Source: Streptosporangiaceae bacterium (GTDB lineage: Bacteria > Actinomycetota > Actinomycetes > Streptosporangiales > Streptosporangiaceae). Taken from it: a stretch of DNA of 5,407 nucleotides. Of the stretch, positions 1-5,407 are shown one piece after another. Location: contig JASHOI010000082.1 in assembly GCA_030041195.1 (NCBI GenBank), positions 1-5,407 of the forward strand. Reading direction: 5' to 3'. The position numbers were made by a program, and so were the translations under genes. Position 1 is the stretch's first letter. Each line of letters opens with the position of its first letter. The notes below the pieces were generated by a model that did no database searches, had not been told where the DNA came from, and was given only the letters and a program-made list of their open reading frames with translations.

Positions 1-90
1 TGACCGCGCCACGCCCGCGGCCGACAGACTGGTCGTTGAGCGCCATTTTCGGGCAGCCTCGATACGCAGGCTTGATCTTGTATGTGGGCC
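1..90. other. Left-edge non-coding stretch, nothing recognised
   Basis: I see no convincing gene here. All three plus frames and the minus frames give short peptides without a family motif. The stretch is less GC-rich than the genes to its right. It contains GATCTTG at 74-80, which is complementary to CAAGATC at 137-143 inside the neighbouring palindrome, so it may belong to the same decayed element. It could also be the tail of something that begins left of the window. Confidence 0.4.
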
Positions 91-149
91 TTCCATGATC
101 CTGGTTGATCAATACCGCTATGCGGTACTCAGCCACCAAGATCATGGAA
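91..149. repeat. Long imperfect palindrome (hairpin element)
   Basis: Two 28-base arms (91-118 and 122-149) flank a 3-base centre (TAT, 119-121). The outer ten bases are a perfect inverted match (TTCCATGATC at 91-100, GATCATGGAA at 140-149). So are the inner six (TACCGC at 113-118, GCGGTA at 122-127). Overall 23 of 28 positions pair. Read as minus-strand RNA, two of the five mismatches become G-U wobbles, giving 25 of 28. It lies about 240 bases past the stop of the minus-strand flavoenzyme gene and just before the VapC-like fragment. There is no T-tract, so a classic terminator is not shown. It could be a miniature transposon-like (MITE or REP) element, an insertion-sequence end, or a factor-independent stop hairpin. 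The palindrome is directly visible; its role is unknown. Confidence 0.6.
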
Positions 150-159
150 TGCGGCTGCC

Positions 160-240
160 ACCGAGACCGGGCCGCTCGTCGTGTCTCCGATGGTCGCCGC
201 CGAGGCCGATTACCTGCTCTGCACCCAGGGTGGTTCCTGA
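160..240 (+). pseudogene. VapC-like PIN-domain toxin fragment
   Basis: Frame 1 reads PLVVSPMVAAEADYLL at 172-219 and hits an in-frame TGA at 238-240. This resembles the central strand and helix of VapC-type PIN-domain ribonucleases, where a pattern like 'LVVSPLVLAEVDYLL' carries one of the conserved acidic metal ligands. The Glu codon at 202-204 would be that residue. G or C is at the third position in 22 of 26 codons, as expected for real coding sequence in this genome. The N-terminal part with the first catalytic Asp is absent; the palindrome at 91-149 lies where it should be. The C-terminal part with the remaining Asp residues is also missing, so the fragment cannot encode an active toxin. 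No VapB antitoxin gene is visible. The family match is from memory of the motif and rests on a short stretch. Confidence 0.4.
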
Positions 241-399
241 TCTGATGCGTCGGCCCGCTGGACGGTCTGCCGCCCACGCGCGACGATCCCGGCTCGGCTG
301 GCCTATGCGTGGACGGACGTGGCGCGCATCGCCATCACGCCGACGTGGGTCGGGATCCTGGACTTCGAGACCCGGTTCCCCAGCGCGCTCACGGCGTGA
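241..399 (+). pseudogene. Plus-strand coding remnant, C-terminal fragment of unknown protein
   Basis: Frame 1 is open from 241 to a TGA at 397-399 and ends with the peptide TPTWVGILDFETRFPSALTA. Forty-seven of 52 codons end in G or C, including all of the last 30. In those 30 codons, first and second positions are A or T 11 and 12 times. This strong three-base periodicity is what a real gene in this genome shows, so the stretch was probably coding. There is no credible start codon or ribosome binding site. It follows the VapC-like fragment in the same frame after a stop, so it is best read as the tail of a gene that lost its front. I do not recognise the family. Its stop region overlaps the end of the convergent flavoenzyme gene by 11 bases (389-399). 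Confidence 0.4.
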
Positions 400-2602
400 T
401 CGGGAAGTTCTGGTCGAAGACGTTCTCCGGATCGTAGCTGGCCTTCAGCTCGCGGAGCCGGGTCAGCGTCTGGCCGGGGAACGCGTCGTGCAGCCGCTGC
501 GGGCGCTGGTCTGTCTCGAAGCTGAGGTAAAGGCCGTCGAGGTACTGCCGCAGTTCGTCCCAGTACGCGTGGAAACGTTCGGCGTCCCGGCCAACCGAGG
601 AGACGTTGAAGTTCTGGTGCCGGTGCGCGTAGGCGGTGGCGTCCGGGTCCACGTCGTTGACCGCGCCGCCGACCGCGCGGACCGCGATCCACGGGGTCGC
701 CCCGGTGCGCAGGCCGGCCGTGACAGCATCGTTCAGCTCCGGTGCCAGGTGCACGGCAAACCCGTTGCTGATCAGCGGATCGGCCTGACCGCCGTAGTGC
801 ATGGCGTCGTTTGGCGCCACGATCGCGGCGTACGGGGCGACCTGTGCCCGCTGGTCCAGCACGGGCGCGACCGACAGCAGCGGCGTCAGCGCCCCGACGG
901 CGGCGTCGGTGTCGTCGTCGGCCCAAATCGTCACGGCCTGGGCGGCCGGGGGCGAGCCGCCCCGCCCGGCGAACAGGTACAGGAAGCTGGTCAGCTCCTG
1001 CGGCGCGGCCTCGACGAGCTTGCCCCAGCGGTCCAGCAGCGCGGCGGTGTCGGTGGCGTCGTAGAGCATCTGCGCGAAGACCACGTCGCCGACCGGATAG
1101 GCGTCCAGCTCCAGTGCGGTGACGATGCCGAGATTGCCGCCGGCGCCGCGCAGTGCCCAGAAGAGGTCCGGGTTCTCGCTGCCGTCGGCGCGGACGATCC
1201 GGCCGTCGGCCAGCACCAGTTCCGCGGCGGTGACGTGGTCGATCGTGAGGCCGAACTTGCGGGCCAGGAAGCCGATCCCGCCCGCTGTGGCCAGCCCGCC
1301 GACACCGACGTCACCGTAGTCGCCGCTGCTCATTGCCAGCCCGGATGGCGCGAGCGACTCGGCCACGTGACCCCAGCTGGCCCCGGGCCCGACCCGCAGG
1401 CGGGTGCCGGTCACGTCGACGCTGTCGAGCCTGGCGAGGTCGATGACGATCCCGCCGTCGTTGGTGGACCGGCCGCTGATGCCGTGGCCACGGGAACGGA
1501 CCGCGAGCGGGACCTGCTGCCGCCGCGCGAACGCGAGCGCCTCGGCGACCTCCGCCGCGCTGCCCGGCCGCAGCACCAGTCCCGGGCTGCCCGAGCGCAG
1601 GTACGTGGAGCGCACCCTGGCGTAGGCCTTGTCCCCGGGTTCAACCGCGGTGGCCCTCAGCGCGGCCGGCACCGCGTCGTAGCCGATGCCGTCACGCCGC
1701 AGGGCCAGGGCTTTTGGGCTGCGGACCACCTCCCCGGTGCGCGTGCCGGCCGCCTCCCGCTCCCGGGCGACGGCCTCCCGGAGTGCCGGGGCTGCCTCTT
1801 CGCCCCAGGCCTGGATGGCTCCGGGGTCGTCGCTTGCCAGGATGAACGTTGACACGCCGTCACGGATGACGAACGGGAGCAGGTCGTCGGCCGTTGCCAC
1901 GTCCGGCGTGATGTTCAGCATCCGGCGGATCTCGCGCGGATCCCGGCCGGCCGCGGCGGCGGCCTCGTCGATGATCGCGTTGCCGCGTTCCAGGTCTCCG
2001 GGCTTGAGATAGGCCAGGCTGGGCAGCCAGCCGTCGGCCTTCTCCCCGGCCAGGCGCAGCATCCGCGGCCCGAGTACGCCGAGCCAGATGGAGACGTTAT
2101 GCGCGGGCTGCGGGCCGCGCTTGGCGCCGCGGATCCGGTACTGCGGGCCGTCGGTGAAGACGCCACCGCGCCGGCCGGCGTCCCAGGTGGCCCGGATGAT
2201 GTCGATCGCCTCGCTCAGGCTGGCCACCGCCTCGGCGGGTGAGCGTCTTGGCCCGCCCATCGCCGCGATCGCGTCCCAGAAGGCGCCCGCGCCGAGTCCC
2301 AGCTCGAACCGGCCCCCGGACAATAGGTCCAGGCTGGCGGCCTGGCGTGCGAGCAGCACCGGCGGGCGCAACGGCAGGTTGATCACGTTTCCGGAGATCT
2401 TGATCCGCTCCGTGCTCGCCGCGACGTAGGACAGCAGGGTCCAGGTGTCCAGGAACGCGGGCTGGTAGGGATGGTCCTGGAAGGTCACCAGGTCCAGGCC
2501 CGCCCGCTCCGACAGCTTGGCAAGGGCGACGGGTGCCCGCGGCTCGGAGTTCTGCGGGGTGACGAAGGTGCCGAAGACGAGATCATGTCCGTAGTCAGCC
2601 AT
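389..2602 (-). CDS. LLM-class flavin oxidoreductase fused to BBE-type FAD-linked oxidase
   Basis: The 737-residue protein has two flavoenzyme modules. Residues 1 to about 280 are a luciferase-like (LLM) TIM-barrel oxidoreductase, with motifs such as SGNVINLPLRPPVLLARQA (70-88), LSGGRFELGLGAG (94-106) and AGEKADGWLP (185-194); its cofactor could be FMN or F420. A charged linker (about 281-325) leads to an FAD_binding_4 domain (about 339-500) and a C-terminal BBE segment (YDPENVFDQNFPI, 723-735). His373 in RSRGHGISG fits the histidine that binds FAD covalently. The second covalent residue, a Cys in bicovalent BBE enzymes, appears to be Tyr429 or a neighbour in SGDYGDVGVGG, so at most single linkage is expected. 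No signal peptide or membrane segment is seen, so it is probably cytoplasmic. The ATG at 2602 has AGGAG seven bases upstream. A divergent HxlR regulator lies next door. The substrate is unknown; oxidation of an alcohol, aldehyde, quinone-like or polyketide compound is possible. Confidence 0.9.
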   Translation of the reverse strand: MADYGHDLVFGTFVTPQNSEPRAPVALAKLSERAGLDLVTFQDHPYQPAFLDTWTLLSYVAASTERIKISGNVINLPLRPPVLLARQAASLDLLSGGRFELGLGAGAFWDAIAAMGGPRRSPAEAVASLSEAIDIIRATWDAGRRGGVFTDGPQYRIRGAKRGPQPAHNVSIWLGVLGPRMLRLAGEKADGWLPSLAYLKPGDLERGNAIIDEAAAAAGRDPREIRRMLNITPDVATADDLLPFVIRDGVSTFILASDDPGAIQAWGEEAAPALREAVAREREAAGTRTGEVVRSPKALALRRDGIGYDAVPAALRATAVEPGDKAYARVRSTYLRSGSPGLVLRPGSAAEVAEALAFARRQQVPLAVRSRGHGISGRSTNDGGIVIDLARLDSVDVTGTRLRVGPGASWGHVAESLAPSGLAMSSGDYGDVGVGGLATAGGIGFLARKFGLTIDHVTAAELVLADGRIVRADGSENPDLFWALRGAGGNLGIVTALELDAYPVGDVVFAQMLYDATDTAALLDRWGKLVEAAPQELTSFLYLFAGRGGSPPAAQAVTIWADDDTDAAVGALTPLLSVAPVLDQRAQVAPYAAIVAPNDAMHYGGQADPLISNGFAVHLAPELNDAVTAGLRTGATPWIAVRAVGGAVNDVDPDATAYAHRHQNFNVSSVGRDAERFHAYWDELRQYLDGLYLSFETDQRPQRLHDAFPGQTLTRLRELKASYDPENVFDQNFPITP

Positions 2603-2609
2603 CGCTACT

Positions 2610-2614
2610 CTCCT
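2610..2614 (-). promoter_or_regulatory. Shine-Dalgarno site of the LLM-BBE gene
   Basis: The minus strand reads AGGAG followed by a 7-base spacer (AGTAGCG) and the ATG at 2602-2600. The match and spacing are good and support this start over later in-frame ATG or GTG codons. The protein also begins directly with the first beta strand of the LLM fold, as expected. Confidence 0.75.
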
Positions 2615-2621
2615 GATATCG

Positions 2622-2639
2622 ACTATCCTGGAACATAGT
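2622..2639. promoter_or_regulatory. Candidate HxlR operator, inverted repeat ACTAT-N8-ATAGT
   Basis: ACTAT at 2622-2626 and ATAGT at 2635-2639 form an inverted repeat with an 8-base spacer, in the short AT-richer gap between the divergent genes. HxlR proteins bind as dimers to short inverted repeats near their own and neighbouring promoters. On the minus strand, TACTAT (2640-2635) resembles a -10 box for the LLM-BBE gene and overlaps the right arm, so binding there would block transcription. A separate 8-base palindrome, TTCTAGAA, lies at 2643-2650. The site is inferred from symmetry and position only. Confidence 0.4.
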
Positions 2640-2645
2640 AACTTC

Positions 2646-2651
2646 TAGAAT
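2646..2651 (+). promoter_or_regulatory. Possible -10 box of the HxlR gene
   Basis: TAGAAT differs from the TATAAT consensus at one base and lies 29 bases before the GTG start, which would leave a short leader containing the ribosome binding site. No good -35 box is seen 16-18 bases upstream; that space is occupied by the candidate operator. An activator-assisted or weak promoter is possible. This is a tentative call. Confidence 0.25.
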
Positions 2652-2669
2652 CGAAGCCAATATTCCTTC

Positions 2670-2674
2670 AGGAG
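2670..2674 (+). promoter_or_regulatory. Shine-Dalgarno site of the HxlR gene
   Basis: AGGAG sits six bases before the GTG at 2681. It selects this GTG as the start. The GTG at 2676 is out of frame and only one base from the site, so it is not used for this protein. Confidence 0.7.
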
Positions 2675-2680
2675 CGTGCC

Positions 2681-3028
2681 GTGGCCGCTGAAGACGTCTC
2701 CGTCGAGCAGTGCGAGCCAGCGGCCGAGCACCTGGCCCGCGCGTTCGGGTTCCTGGGCAGGCGATGGACCGCGGTTATCCTCGGCCATCTGTCGCACGGG
2801 CCCGCCGGCTTCCGCGAACTGTCCCGCGGGATCGGCGGGATCAGCGACTCCGTGCTGTCCGAGCGGCTCGCCACCCTGGCCGCTGGCGGGCTGATCGCGC
2901 GCATGGTCCGTGACGGCCCCCCGGTGACCGTCACATACCAGCTGACCGACCGCGGCCGGGCCCTCATGCCCGCCCTTGACCTGATCGCCCGGTGGGCGCG
3001 CGACTTCCTGCCGCCGGAGAACTGCTAG
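2681..3028 (+). CDS. HxlR-family winged-helix transcriptional regulator
   Basis: The 115-residue protein has the usual length and layout of the HxlR family. The N-terminal Cys11 precedes a helix ending in GFLGRRWTAVILGHL (23-37). This is followed by GPAGFRELSRGIGGISDSVLSERLATLAAGGLI split over the helix-turn-helix (about 40-72), then a beta wing ending in VTYQLTDRGRAL (84-95) and a C-terminal dimer helix. It has only two cysteines, Cys11 and the last residue Cys115. In the quinone sensor YodB of Bacillus subtilis, an N-terminal and a C-terminal Cys form a disulfide between subunits, so a similar thiol switch is plausible here. The gene is divergent from the LLM-BBE gene, its likely target, with a 78-base shared control region. 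The GTG start is fixed by AGGAG six bases upstream. Its 3' end overlaps cobIJ by 4 bases. Family call is firm; the ligand is unknown. Confidence 0.92.
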   Translation: MAAEDVSVEQCEPAAEHLARAFGFLGRRWTAVILGHLSHGPAGFRELSRGIGGISDSVLSERLATLAAGGLIARMVRDGPPVTVTYQLTDRGRALMPALDLIARWARDFLPPENC

Positions 3029-4512
3029 CCGGGGTAGTGCCGGGGCGTGACCACCGCGGGCCGGCCGCCCTGCTCGAACACCCGCGTCATGCTCGACCCG
3101 ATGATCAGCAGCGTGTTCATGTCGACGGCCGCCGCGCCGAGGCCGGCCAGCGTGATGATGCTCAGCTGCTCGCCCGGCCGGCCGACGCTGCGCCCGACCA
3201 CGACCGGCGTGTCCGGCGCGCGGTGCCGCAGCACCAGGTCGCGAACCGCGCCGACCTGCCAGGTGCGGGTGCGGGACGCCGGGTTGTACAGGGCCAGCAC
3301 CAGGTCGGCCGCTGCGGCCGCGGCCACCCGGTCGGCGATGACCTGCCACGGCTTCAGCCGGTCCGAGAGGCTGATCACGCAGTAGTCGTGGCCGAGCGGC
3401 GCACCGGCCCGGCTCGCCACCGCCTGCGCCGCCGTGACACCCGGCAGGATCTCGATGCCGACCTCCGCCCACCGTCCCGGGTCCGACGCGGCCTGCTCCA
3501 GCACCGCCGACGCCATCGCGAACACACCGGGGTCGCCGGACGAGATCACCGCGACCCGGCCACCCTTCGCCGCCAGGTCGAGCGCCAGCGCGGCCCGGTC
3601 GGCCTCGACGGTGTTCCCTGAGGCATGCCGGTGCTGCCCCGGCCGGGTCGGCACCCGGTCCAGGTAACCCCGGTAGCCCACCAGGTCGGTGGCCGCGGCG
3701 ATCGCCGCCGCCGACTCGGGCGTGAGCCACGCCGGGTCGCCGGGGCCGAGCCCGACAACGGTCACGCCGGGCCGAAGCTGCGGGCGCTGGCCCCGCCCGG
3801 GCACCAGCGCCAGCGACATGTACGGCACCGCGGCGGGATCGACGCTGACGAGCGGCGCGACCCGCTCGGCGCCGGTTCCGGCCCGTTCGGCGTAGTAGGC
3901 CCGGTCGAGCAGGCCAGCGTCCGCGAGGGCCTCGCGCACCTTGCCGAAGGTGCGGCCGAGCTTGAGGATCGCCACCGCCTCCCCCTCGGCGCCGGCCAGC
4001 CGGGCGCGCAACAGTTCCGGGGGGAGGGTCCCGGGCAGCACGGTGAGCGACTCGTCGTGCTGGACCAGCGGCTCGCCGATCGCGGCAGCTGCGGCGGAAA
4101 CCGACGAGACCCCGGGCACGATCTGTGAACCGAACCGATCGCGCAGGCGGACGTGGAGATGCTGGTAGGACCCGTAAAGGCCCGGATCCCCTTCGCACAG
4201 CACGACGACGGTCCTGCCTTCCTCAAGGTGTGCGGCGAGGCGCGCGGCGGCGTCGGTGTAGAAGTCGGCGAGCGCGCCCGCGTAACCGCCGGGGTGATCG
4301 GTTTCCTCGGTGGTCACCGGGTAGCGCAGCACCTCCTCGGCCTGCCCGGGGCGAAGGTAGGGAGCGGCGGCGGCGCGGGCGACGCTGTGGCCGTGCCGGG
4401 CGCAGTGGTAGGCGACGACGTCGGCCTCGGCTATCAGCCGGGCGGCCCGAACGGTCAGCAGCTCGGGGTCGCCGGGGCCCACCCCGATGCCGTACAGCCT
4501 GCCAGCTGCCAT
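3025..4512 (-). CDS. cobIJ: CobIJ: precorrin-2 C20-methyltransferase / precorrin-3B C17-methyltransferase fusion
   Basis: This 495-residue protein joins two SAM-dependent tetrapyrrole methyltransferases of cobalamin (vitamin B12) synthesis. The CobI half (1 to about 240) methylates C20 of precorrin-2 and has GVGPGDPELLT (10-20) and LCEGDPGLYGSY (105-116). The CobJ half (about 249-495) methylates C17 of precorrin-3B with ring contraction to precorrin-4; it has GLGPGDP (254-260), SSGDPGVFAMA (324-334), LSDRLKPW (382-389) and ALYNPASRTR (407-416). Fused CobIJ is known in mycobacteria and streptomycetes. A GTG at 4521-4519 overlaps the cobH stop as GTGA and would add three residues. I prefer the ATG at 4512 because GGAG (4524-4521) lies eight bases before it, whereas it touches the GTG. 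Translation is probably coupled to cobH. The enzyme is cytoplasmic. The gene converges on the HxlR gene with a 4-base overlap. Confidence 0.93.
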   Translation of the reverse strand: MAAGRLYGIGVGPGDPELLTVRAARLIAEADVVAYHCARHGHSVARAAAAPYLRPGQAEEVLRYPVTTEETDHPGGYAGALADFYTDAAARLAAHLEEGRTVVVLCEGDPGLYGSYQHLHVRLRDRFGSQIVPGVSSVSAAAAAIGEPLVQHDESLTVLPGTLPPELLRARLAGAEGEAVAILKLGRTFGKVREALADAGLLDRAYYAERAGTGAERVAPLVSVDPAAVPYMSLALVPGRGQRPQLRPGVTVVGLGPGDPAWLTPESAAAIAAATDLVGYRGYLDRVPTRPGQHRHASGNTVEADRAALALDLAAKGGRVAVISSGDPGVFAMASAVLEQAASDPGRWAEVGIEILPGVTAAQAVASRAGAPLGHDYCVISLSDRLKPWQVIADRVAAAAAADLVLALYNPASRTRTWQVGAVRDLVLRHRAPDTPVVVGRSVGRPGEQLSIITLAGLGAAAVDMNTLLIIGSSMTRVFEQGGRPAVVTPRHYPG

Positions 4513-4517
4513 CGCGG

Positions 4518-5147
4518 TCACTCCGCCGCGCTCGCGAGCGCGTTCACGGCGGCCGACGCGATCGCGGATCCGCCGCGCCGGCCGTGCACGGTCAGGAACT
4601 CAAGGCCGTGTGGGTTGCCGGCCAGCGCGGCCTTGGACTCGGCGGCGCCGACGAACCCGACCGGAACGCCGATCACGGCCGCCGGCCGGGGTGCTCCCGC
4701 GGCCACGATCTCCAGCAGGTGAAACAGCGCGGTGGGCGCGTTGCCGACCGCGACCAGCGCGCCGTCCAGGCGGTCGCGCCAGAGCTCGACCGAGGCCGCC
4801 GTCCTGGTGGTGCCGAGCTGCCTGGCGAGCTCCGGAGTCCGCGGGTCGCGCAGCGTGCACAGCACCTCGTTGCCCGCGGGCAGCCGCGACCTGGTGACGC
4901 CCGCGGCCACCATCGACGAGTCGCACAGCACCGGTGCCCCGGCCTGGAGCGCGGCCTCGGCCTGCCCGGCGAACGCCGCCGACCACGCCATGTCGTCGGC
5001 TAGGTCGGTCATGCCGCAGGCGTGCATCATCCGCACCGCCACGCGCTCCAGGGTGGGCGGCAGGCCGGACAGATCGGCCTCGCGGCGGATGGTGGCGAAG
5101 GACTCGCGGTAGATCGCGGCGCCGTCGCGTTCATATCTCGTCTTCAT
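4518..5147 (-). CDS. cobH: Precorrin-8X methylmutase CobH
   Basis: The 209-residue protein moves the methyl group from C11 to C12 of precorrin-8X, giving hydrogenobyrinic acid in the oxygen-dependent cobalamin pathway. The family signature is clear: RMMHACGM (39-46) holds His42, equivalent to the catalytic histidine of Pseudomonas denitrificans CobH. CDSSMVAAGV (75-84), GNAPTALFHLLE (135-146) and VGFVGAAESK (163-172) are the other conserved blocks. Length is normal for the family. The reading frame stays open upstream to 5342, but the ATG at 5147 is preferred: it has GAGG five bases upstream, starts at the usual family N terminus, and overlaps the cobG stop by four bases (ATGA). The stop overlaps the possible GTG start of cobIJ as GTGA. 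A cytoplasmic enzyme in an operon with cobG and cobIJ. Confidence 0.94.
   Translation of the reverse strand: MKTRYERDGAAIYRESFATIRREADLSGLPPTLERVAVRMMHACGMTDLADDMAWSAAFAGQAEAALQAGAPVLCDSSMVAAGVTRSRLPAGNEVLCTLRDPRTPELARQLGTTRTAASVELWRDRLDGALVAVGNAPTALFHLLEIVAAGAPRPAAVIGVPVGFVGAAESKAALAGNPHGLEFLTVHGRRGGSAIASAAVNALASAAE
4521..4524 (-). promoter_or_regulatory. Shine-Dalgarno site that favours the cobIJ ATG start
   Basis: GGAG on the minus strand (4524-4521) lies inside the last codons of cobH. It is eight bases before the ATG at 4512 and touches the GTG at 4521-4519. The spacing favours the ATG. A perfect 16-base palindrome (4527-4542), also inside cobH, lies two bases upstream of it on the transcript. 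Confidence 0.5.
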
Positions 5148-5407
5148 GCCGGCCTCGCGCCGAGTACCGCGTCGTCGCCGAGCGTGAACCGGCCGTCGGG
5201 CGTGGCGATCACCGCGGTGGCGTCGGCGGGCAGGCCGCACCGGCGGGCGCAGCCCGCCCAGTGCACCGCGCCGAGCCCGGGAACCGGGGTCGCGATCGCG
5301 CGCACGTCCGCCAGCGCTTTGGCGCAGGTCGTCCCGGCGCACGCGGTGACCGAGGCGAGTTCGTGGCCGTCGCTGACGACGAGGCCGGCGTGACCAAGCC
5401 GCTGCAA
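5144..5407 (-). CDS. cobG: CobG, precorrin-3B synthase, C-terminal part (cut by window edge)
   Basis: About 87 C-terminal residues are present; the rest lies beyond the right edge. CobG is an iron-sulfur monooxygenase of the sulfite/nitrite-reductase superfamily that uses oxygen to convert precorrin-3A to precorrin-3B, and it marks the aerobic B12 pathway. The fragment holds the iron-sulfur cluster region: TACAGTTCAKALADVR (fragment residues 21-36) with Cys23 and Cys28, then VHWAGCARRCGLP (48-60) with Cys53 and Cys57. The second pair has the usual C-x3-C spacing, while the first is C-x4-C where sulfite reductases have C-x5-C. The TTG at the edge is an internal Leu codon, not a start. The stop overlaps the cobH start as ATGA. 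The neighbours cobH and cobIJ support the call. Confidence 0.85.
   Translation of the reverse strand: MQRLGHAGLVVSDGHELASVTACAGTTCAKALADVRAIATPVPGLGAVHWAGCARRCGLPADATAVIATPDGRFTLGDDAVLGARPA

Noticed and set aside
340..353. Small hairpin (5-bp stem, 4-base loop) downstream of the LLM-BBE stop
   Set aside because: The stem CCGAC/GTCGG is short, has no T-tract, and lies within the plus-strand coding remnant. Hairpins of this size are common in GC-rich DNA.
95..1852. Long plus-strand open frame of 585 codons
   Set aside because: It lies opposite the LLM-BBE gene, its peptide is Arg/Gly/Pro-rich with no family motif, and it starts within the palindrome. In very GC-rich DNA such antisense frames are common. 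The opposite strand has clear domain matches.
2645..4198. Minus-strand open frame of 517 codons
   Set aside because: It overlaps cobIJ in another frame and runs through the HxlR gene on the opposite strand. Its peptide is low-complexity Arg/Gly/Ala, and both overlapped genes have firm family matches.
4125..5003. Plus-strand open frame of 292 codons opposite cobIJ and cobH
   Set aside because: The Arg-rich composition and lack of any motif mark it as a shadow of the B12 genes.
5148..5342. N-terminal extension of cobH to 5342
   Set aside because: It would overlap most of the cobG fragment in another frame. The ATG at 5147 has a ribosome binding site and gives the normal CobH length.
3025..5407. 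Cobalamin riboswitch for the B12 genes
   Set aside because: The operon start lies outside the window. The visible junctions are 4-base overlaps with no room for a leader.

Overview
The window is very GC-rich, with G or C at nearly every third codon position, and its genes overlap by 4 bases in an actinobacterial style. It looks like chromosomal DNA from a high-GC actinomycete. The genus cannot be fixed from the sequence alone.

Layout, left to right. Positions 1-388 hold no intact gene. They contain a long imperfect palindrome (91-149) and two decayed plus-strand coding remnants: a PIN-domain (VapC-type toxin) fragment at about 160-240 and an unrecognised C-terminal fragment at about 241-399. 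Positions 389-2602 (minus) encode a 737-residue two-flavoenzyme fusion: an N-terminal luciferase-like (LLM) oxidoreductase joined to a C-terminal FAD-linked oxidase of the berberine-bridge (BBE) type. A 78-base divergent promoter region (2603-2680) separates it from a plus-strand HxlR-family regulator (2681-3028). From 3025 to the right edge, the minus strand carries part of an oxygen-dependent (aerobic-type) cobalamin operon, transcribed in the order cobG (partial) - cobH - cobIJ, with 4-base overlaps at both junctions.

How the genes work together. CobG makes precorrin-3B. The CobI half of CobIJ supplies its precursor (precorrin-2 to precorrin-3A) and the CobJ half uses it (precorrin-3B to precorrin-4). 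CobH acts later, rearranging precorrin-8X to hydrogenobyrinic acid. The HxlR regulator probably controls the divergent LLM-BBE gene. It has only two cysteines, one near each end, which suggests thiol-based sensing of quinones, aldehydes or other electrophiles; this is inference. The regulator and cobIJ converge tail to tail and share 4 bases at their stop codons, leaving no room for a terminator between them.

The most interesting points are the fused double flavoenzyme paired with a possibly redox-sensing regulator, and the relic-plus-palindrome region at the left edge. I found no CRISPR array, tRNA, rRNA, riboswitch or intact mobile element.
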